Shown piece by piece: positions 27,401 to 36,400 of a DNA stretch of 64,000 nucleotides. A program made the position numbers and the translations under genes. Numbering within the stretch: the first letter of the stretch is position 1; every line of letters starts with the position of its first letter. Origin of the DNA: Holothuria scabra (lineage: Eukaryota > Echinodermata > Holothuroidea > Aspidochirotida > Holothuriidae); contig CM074184.1 in assembly GCA_037179385.1 (NCBI GenBank), positions 14,836,001-14,900,000 of the forward strand, written 5' to 3'. The notes under the pieces were generated by a model. The model worked only from the letters and a program-made list of their open reading frames with translations, searched no databases and was not told the origin of the DNA.

Positions 27401-30400
27401 GAGTAGATGATCCCTATTGTTTTTGGTGGAGGTCAAGGTCATTTGGGGTCACCAGAGGTCAAAACATCAAAACTCTGTAAAGACTATATCTCAAGAAGGG
27501 TAACTGTGAGGGATCTCATACTTAGTATGTGGATTGCTCATATTGAGTAGATGATCCCTATTGTTTTTAGTGCAGGTTAAAGGTCATTTAGGGTCATCAG
27601 AGGTTAAACCTTGCAAATACTACACCTCAAAAAGGGTAACTGTTAGAGTTAGTTTTTATTAGTGGATAGGGTTAAGAGTTTTGAATGGCATGGGTAATGT
27701 AAGATGCATTTGGTAAGCTTTTGGAATCCACTTCATTATGTAAATGATCAAGTTGGCTAATGTCAAAATGTACCGAAGCAAACTCAGGGTATTAAGAAGT
27801 CTAAAGTGCATAAAAGTGCACATTATTTGGTACAGTATTTATGTCGATTTTGGTTTGAAGTTTTGCCCTATTACATTTAGTGCCAGTATTAATACACATA
27901 AGAGTAAGTTGGTAGAACAAAATCTGAAAAAGTTAAAATGGAAAAACTGTTCATCAGGCTGACATGTTAATTACTTCATCTTTGTCATAGGTATGCTGAT
28001 TTTGCCACAAGTATCTAGGCCTATAGATTTTCATGAAATATATTTCCTACTGGTAAGTGGAAGTTTCGAGCAGTGACTGGAATATGTGATGTAAACAAAG
28101 GCTGTATGAGGTTTATTTGGGGAAATAGTCAGAACATGTTGGAGAAAGCTTCCATGCCCACCAAGCAGAGGAATTGTTCAGTGGGGAACTTCATAAGTGT
28201 AAACTTTGAACAGATCAAGTGCTCTGTATGATGCACAAAATTTCTTTTAGAGCATACAAAACTTGTCTCTTCCATAACCCTAAAGAAAACATGAAGATAA
28301 CATTAAATTTAGTATCAAAGATTGTTAAAAGTTACAGACAAACCTTGTGCCACTGTCCTCAAAGGGACATGTAAGTGCCAAAGTGGGAACTAAATAATTA
28401 AATACACCACGAGTAATTAGTTTTATAAAAAGAACTAAATAACTGATCATTTGGATCAAATACCCTAGAGCATGCTTGAACTGAGATTGTCTAATTCAGT
28501 GTTGTCCAACCTTTCTCAGCTGTGGGCCACATGTAATGGTTATGATGGACAAGGGGCCGCATTCTATACTCGTTTCTTTTTCAATTTTTCCCGACGCCTG
28601 TGGCAACAAAATGCAATCGTTGCCAGCACGTAGGGAGCACTGATTCATTTTCGTTTTTGATTGAACAAATAAATAAATTTTAGCAATAATTGATGGTGTT
28701 GGGCAGAATATTCGGACAAAGTTTTTTTTTTTATATTCCTCCTGAATCATTCTTAATCCGCCCCTGTGGACAACACTCCAATGCAGCTACATGTATTGGA
28801 CATTTGAAATGAATTATTTCATTCAAAAGTAAGCATGCCATGGCGGACGTGAAGCCTAAAGTCGTCATCACTTAATCTGCTTATTGAATAATTTTGCAAT
28901 AGAGATTATTTCTGACGGGCCGGACAGAACCTTTTCGCGGGCCGGACCGTGGCCCACGGGCCGTAGTTCGGACAACCCTGGTCTAATTGAATGAATCAAA
29001 TTGTAACTGACCCACCAGAGTCTGTGAAAATGGCTGGTCACTGTTATCTTACCTAATTTATCACAGTTGACTGCCACAGTGTCCTGAAGGATTTTCTCAT
29101 TAAATCATCCAGCTCAATGGACTTAACCATTTCCTACCTGTCTAGAAATAGTGTCTGACACTTATTTAGCCCTCTAGTAAGGCTAATTTTTCAGACAGTA
29201 CTGTAGTTCAGGTAACCAAAGCAAGCATAATAGTATCTACTGTGTGTCAAACAAAGGACACTTGACATGTACTCTGTTATGTGGTGTTCCTACAAGCAGA
29301 CAATTTTTAGGCAAATTACAAATCATGTTAATTTTGGGATTAATAGGGTTCCCATTTTTTGTTAATTTTCAAGGACATCATAGTCATTGGGAAGGGCATT
29401 ACACCGGAAAACAAATACAAAATACTGATAGCCAAGGTCACACCTTTCTGTTGAGATGTCTCTACTGTATGTCCCAATGGATGAATGACTGTTAGGATTA
29501 GGGCTTGTTCTAACACTAACCTCAATACAGTCAACTTTTTGGATCATCAAGACATTATATAGAGAGCTATCCTCAATACCCGAAATTTTGATTTAAATGA
29601 GCTAGTTTTAAAAATACCTCTTTATCAAGTTATTAGACAACATAGTTTACCAGCATCATAACTGCGTGAGAGATTTCTCTTGTTTGTAGAGGTCAAAGGT
29701 TGGGGTCACAAAAGGGCAGAACTTGAAGACATGACATTTTTATGTGGTTATTGAATTGTGGATGGATCTCATACTCAGCTTGTGAATTGCTCATAGTTAG
29801 CATGTTGATGGTCTTTTTAGGTAGTTGCTCCCTATTGTTTTAAGTGAGGGTGAAAGGTCATTTTGGATCACATGATCTCAAAAGGTTTCATCCTTACCAG
29901 TATACCTCAGTAATTTTTGAGGGATCTAATGCTGGTCATGTGAGCATCCATGTTCATTATTACAATATATCATATGGCAAGGAATCACTAAGCCTTTTGG
30001 CTTTCTAGTTCCTCATGGAATTACAATACTCATTGTCTGTATGACCAATTTGAAGAAAAGGTAAAAGAACCTCTAACAAATTCTATTGTACAACATAAAA
30101 TTTGTGACAATAGTAATGCTGAAGTGGTCTTAGGATGTGTGGGAATTTTTTGTCCAGTGTCCTAACTGGGCCATGTTGTCCTACTGATGAAATCACAGAG
30201 AGCTTATAGTTTCTCTGGAATAAAGTGGATTATGAAAATAAAAACCTTCATAGATGGTGCCAGGTATCACTCCTACTAAAATTCATTCTCGGGGATGGTA
30301 GTCAACACCTGCAATATGAAGTATCAGTCACAGTGAAGTAAGTTCTCAAAGATGCTTGTAATTTTTCAGACACAACTCAAAATCCTATTTGTCAATAGGC

Positions 30401-33400
30401 TCACATATCACAACATTGAATTTAAAGATGAGACTATTCATAGTACTATTCATGATTTGTACTGATGCCATTTTTACAGTCACCCTTTACCCAGCCTTTG
30501 GGAAAGTGGCCTTGAGACAGGGAATCTTGCATCTTCAGTCAAAAACTTCAAAAGGCCAAGTGAGCCATCACAGAGCGTGCAATAACAGTTAAAAAAAGCC
30601 AGAAAGGGCAACACAGCCAAAACAAGAAGTGCAACTGGAACTAAACTGTTATACAGAGACAAAATCACCAAGCAACAAGTGCAAGTAAAAACAAACAACA
30701 AAAGAGGCCTAAAGAGCTGGTTGGGTGAGGACCCATTTGTTTGCTCTGGGTCTCATGTCAATCCAACTTAAGTGGAGAATCCAGTCAAAGTTAGCAGTAT
30801 GAAAAGACAATACAGACAATTTAACTACGTAGGGAATATTATTCCAGAGATGAGCAGCACTTCTGAAGAACTGGTATTTAAACACCTCAGAATGCAGAGT
30901 CTGTTTATGATTATTGCAGTTTGCATGCCTGACAGAGTGGGTAATAATAGGAGGGAATGGAATGTTTACAAGGTTGTTCCTAATTTTGTAAAACAAACAA
31001 AGATCAACTAAGGCCCTATGGTGCTGCAGGGATTGCCACTTTACGAGTCTTGAAGATTTTTGTGGAAAGATGAGCACTTGAGCTATAAATGATAATAATT
31101 AAATACAAACTGTGCTGTGCGTCTTTAAACTGCATCAATTTTATCAGTGTTCAGTTTAGCGTAAGGATTCCAACACGCGGAGCATAATCAAGTGGATAGT
31201 AGTATAAAAGTAAGTTTAGTTATGATTTTCCAAGAATGCATGTGAAGGTTACAGTGACAAAAACTCATATATATATATTACACTAGGACATTAAATGGCA
31301 GTTCTTGGAGTGGAATTGTATGTAACTGGTGCACATCTGCCTCATTAGCCTCCTGGCACTACTCACAAAGAGAACAAGAATATTGCCTGTGTCTGTAACA
31401 CAGCCATGGAGGTGGTTTGGGGGGGTTGAGACCCCCTTCTATTACCCAACCTTGAAATGCAAAAATCACCTAAATAGCATTTTTTTTTCTCCCCTTAGAC
31501 TTTTCCCTCATGTCGATCTCCAAACGCCCCCCCCCCCCATTGCACAATCCCTCTACGCTAGTAACCTGTGTTTATCCATACTCCATCTGGTATAGATAAA
31601 TCCAAACAGTCAAGTGACAGTGTGATTATTTGGAACTAACTGGGTTCTATTACCTTTCATCTTTAAAGTTCTTTGCTTATCTTTATCCTGGATGGTTGTA
31701 CACTGAAATATCTCTTTATTCTCTCATTTTCACTGAATATGAGGGTTAAGAATTGCCTGCAGACAATAAACCTTGAAAAATTTACCCTTGACCCTTAATT
31801 TACCCTAACCCTTATGGTGCACAGGGGTACAAACCTGTACAAACCAGTTACATGCTCTTGATACTGTAACTCTCTGAAATTGTACAGTACAAAGCTACAA
31901 ACCCAGTACTCAGTTAATTGCACATAATAAACTCTAGAGATGCACAGCAGTACAAACTTTTTTCATAAATCATATTTTCATCATGGTAACATATCACTTG
32001 AAACACCAGCAGCCAAAAGAAGATTAGCCTTGCCCTTCTTTCAGATTGCAATATTTGCTTGATTAGATTTCTCCAGTTCAACCATGAAACGTTACTGGCA
32101 ATTACTAACATTCAGTTTAGACAGAAAACAAAAGTGAGGGCAGTATTTTAATATTTTGAAATGTGATAATCTACCTTTGTCTCCAGAATGATCCAGAGAG
32201 AACAAAGAATGTGTTTGGGAAGAGTTACTACTTAACAGGAGACATGGCTTACAGGGATGAGGATGGATATTTTTACTTTGTTGGGAGAGATGATGATGTC
32301 ATCAATTCTGCTGGGTAAGTTGAATCTGGAAATAAATTGACTTGTCTTGATCAGGAAGAGACAATACTTTTGCAATGATGTCAAACAAATAGCCAACACC
32401 TTTTGTAATCTATATTATTTAAACTAGGTTTTCTCTTTAAGGGGAGCAATCTTCATTGTCAAGTCCATAAGGGTTTTAAGTTTACTTTCATTCATAATTA
32501 TCTTTTCTGTTTCACCCATCTGTATTCCTTTTGTAATGAGGGGTGGAAAAACAAAGCAATGAATGAATCTATAAAAAGATTTTTGAAAATGTAGTCATTT
32601 ACTCAATTTTTTAGATTTACTTTTTCTTTATGTACAACATTGTCAGTGAAGGGGCTAGGTGGGCATAATTTTCCCCCCAGACTTTGGTCTTGTCCTCAAC
32701 TCCTTCCACTTGCCCCCCCCCCCCAACTAAGGTGAGTTTGGAGTTAGCTGAAAAAATAAATAATATACCTCTGCAGAGACTTAACTTTTCATCCAGAGAT
32801 ATGCTAAAACATCCGACCTTCCAGGGCTTCCCCCCTGGACCCCCATCCCAGAAATAGGTGATTTGGGGTTGGTTTCACCCTGTGCCTACATTTTTGGCCC
32901 CCACCTTAGTCTTTGCACTAGTTTGCCCCCAATTTCTATATTCTTCCTCTGCCACTAAATATCTTACAGCAAGAAAACACTATTATTCCAAGGTTGTAGA
33001 AATAATCTCATTTCAAAAGTGAACTGGCAACAGTTCTATAAAGAAAGACATGACTACTAAATGTGTGTTCATTCCAAGTTATGTTTCAAAATTGGAAATG
33101 GTATGTTCTATGTTCCATTAGCAATTCAAGCAATGAATATGGTTTAATATTAGATGAATAAGAGTCATTTTGTAACCTGTTAATTGTATCCGTCTGTTCC
33201 TGCAACTGCACTCAACCAGATACAACATAGACTTGGTTAGCTACTGTAACAGAAAAGAACAGTCCTGCAAGGTAAGGATGATTTGGACCATTACTTGTTA
33301 ATATTTAGGGAATAACTGTTTGTTAAAGTAAATATGTTTTAAGTATAATTGCGGCCCTCTATGCATTGACAGGTATCGCATTGGTCCTTTTGAAGTGGAG

Positions 33401-36400
33401 AGTGCTTTATTGGAACACCCTGCTGTGGTAGAATCTGCAGCTGTAGCAGCGAAAGATGACATCAGGGGACAGGTAAGATGTTATGTAGTGCTGGTGTTGT
33501 AGTGTATTACTTTAAGCAGGCATTTCATTTGCATACTCATTTGAATAGTATGTCGACCACAGGTGCTCCTTTGTTATATTGTTTTAAGATTGCACAGTTG
33601 AAGCACAGTTGAAGGGCACAATACACTCAGTCTCAGGCCTGACAACATGTTCTTTTATAGTTATCTTTCTTAGTCGTGTATCTTACGTTATGTATCTTAT
33701 CGTTATGTGCCCTGGGAGTAAGGATGGACACAACAGGTGTTATGATATTGCTTTCCATGTACAAGATGAAGTAAAAGGGATAAGCTCTCACAATTTCTGA
33801 CAGTTGTGTAAAGATAGTTAGATGGAGTTGAGATGGAGTCAAGTTGGCCATGGCCTTTTTTCCAGTTGTGGCTCACTGGCTTGTTTTCCCTTCTCTATTG
33901 CTTATACAGAGCATCACACACAACCGCAGTAGGTTCCATTTTTAAAGTTTTCAGTATGACTCGACCTGGTGAGTGAACCCCAGGCCTTCCGTGTGAGAGG
34001 CGGATACTCTTACCATTACACCAAACGCGGTCGTGTAAAGATAGTAAAAATAAGAAAAGAATGTAAATTTAGCCCTATATCCTTTTCAATTCTTAAAAGT
34101 TGGTATTGACAGATTTGTAATCTATTCCATTTAATCACAGCTGAATACATGTAGTTTTTACCACTATATTTCAAAGCTGTTACATGGTGTAAAATGTAAG
34201 GTTAGCCCCTCTGAACCAAAAAAGGGCACCCTGGACCCCAGGCATGTGAGAATTAGATTCCCATAAACATGAGAAAGCATGTAGCTATGTTTGCCTATGT
34301 TCAAAGCCTTTTCCCCAAAAATGTAACAAATGTATGATTTGAAGTTTTACAGTAGCCGATCTGTGGGACCCACATCTCAAAGTGTCCCACAATTTTTAGT
34401 AAGTCCCATGCTATATAAAGTGTTGGTGGTGCACAGCCCAAACATCTTTATTTTTCAAGTGCCTATTACTTAAACTGTCAATGACATGACCAGACTTTTG
34501 TATTATTAGAAGTTGGTGCTTTTGGAGAAGCAATACTTCATCAGTGTCATTCATCTCAATAGTTTAAATATACTTCATGAAGCAAGCCTCTAATGTTTGC
34601 ACAGGTATCTGATCCATATTTATCCATGACTTGATCTGGAATCATATGAATTAAAAGTAAATATGTTTTATCTTCATTTTACATGTTTCTTTTTCTTCTA
34701 TTGTCCAATGTTTAGGTGGTGAAGGCTTTCATTGTTTTATCTGATGCCTTTAAAGACAGAGATCATGAAGAACTGAAGCTAGAGTTACAGAACCATGTAA
34801 AAGAAGTGACAGCTCCTTATAAGTATCCACGATTGGTGAGTCTTAGTGGGTGTATAGAAGAATCTAAAAATTCAAGTGATGATCTTATTTGCTGGGGCAT
34901 AACTGGGGTCCATTAGCTTCAGTCTTTCCAGTTCTTTGCTTCACTCTATCATAGATGATTCTAACCAATAGCACACTCCTTGATTTACTCAATTTCACCG
35001 AATATGAAGGTTTAGAATTGTATGTAAACAATAAAATTAAGACAATTGAAGACTGACCGACCCCACTATTAGGTCGTCTTCAGTAGCTGCTCAAATTTGT
35101 CTATAGTGTTGTGTTGTGGGTCGAACGGCTCCAGAAAATAAGTAAAGACACAAGTTAAGTTGGAGTTCACATTCTACTTGGGTTTATTTTACTCAATCAT
35201 TGCAAAGGTTTCGACTTTATGAAAATGAACAAAGTATAAATGTTAGACTTCAACTCTTAAGTTGTGTGTTCTCTCTCTATCTCTCTGTCTCTATTATCTA
35301 TATATCTCTCTCGGTGTCTATTCTCTATCTGCGTCCATCTCTCCTAAACTTTCTGAGTCCATCCTGAACTTCTTTTTGGGATCACTTGTGATTGGTTACC
35401 TCTAATGAACTAGTTGTGAATTCGTCTATATTGACCAATCATAGAGACACAAGTAAACTTAAGCCACGCCTATAAGGTAGGGTTATTCTGGAAGGTGAGT
35501 GACAGCTCTCTAGAACGGACTGGTCACTGAACTCTGAGATTACATAATGTCCTAAGCTAATCCAGTGTTTCAAAGGTAAAAAGAAGTATCCTAGAATAAC
35601 CTCTCTCAGTTTATCCACAAATATCTGAGTCATAAGAATTCCTTAATGGTTGAGAAGTGAGAAACAAAGAGAACATTCGAATAGAGAGAATATACTGGTT
35701 AAGGTAACAGGTTGTGGTCTTCTGAGCAGGAAGCTATTTGTTACTTATAAACGAGAGATTACTCAAAGAATATTGGAAGAAAGGGAGATAACTACATGAC
35801 AATAGTGGTGGGTGTCTACATTTTAGTTATATGGGTGTGTGGACTTTTAAAGTGAGAGGACTCATGTCAAAGGTTATTTTTTCATGCAATACCATGTTCT
35901 TGCATCCTCTTGTTTGAAGGTAGCACCCACTTTATTAACACCATCAGGCATGTGTATACCTCCTATCATTGGTTTCATCAGTCATCCTTTGTTCATAGTC
36001 AATACCAGATTCAACGGTGAAAAAAAGCCTTGGCCAGCTTGACTTAAACCAATTGGTTTGAAACTTGGCCATAACTAACATTCAACTGTTTATATTTGTA
36101 GGCTTTCTCTTATGGTCTTTCATGTAATCAAACTTGCTTGTACAGGTGTATCCTGAATTTAAGATGATTCCAACCTGATTAGACATTCCATGAGAAAAAC
36201 TTGTAAATACTAGTACTTAATTAATTGTCTTAAAACAATCATTAACAAAGAAGTAATTCATGCTGCTAGAATTGAATAGGAGGTTTTAGCCAATGTTACC
36301 TGAGAAGAAGGCGTTTTCTCAGGTGAAGCTTGTCTCAGTAATTGCGGCAGTTAAACCCGTTCGACCAACGTTGTTGCTCTATTGAGCAAATAGTCTTTGA

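Noticed and set aside
35090..35820. Solo LTR
   Set aside because: TG..CA-type ends can be proposed, but the flanking 5-mers do not match and no internal region or second copy is present.
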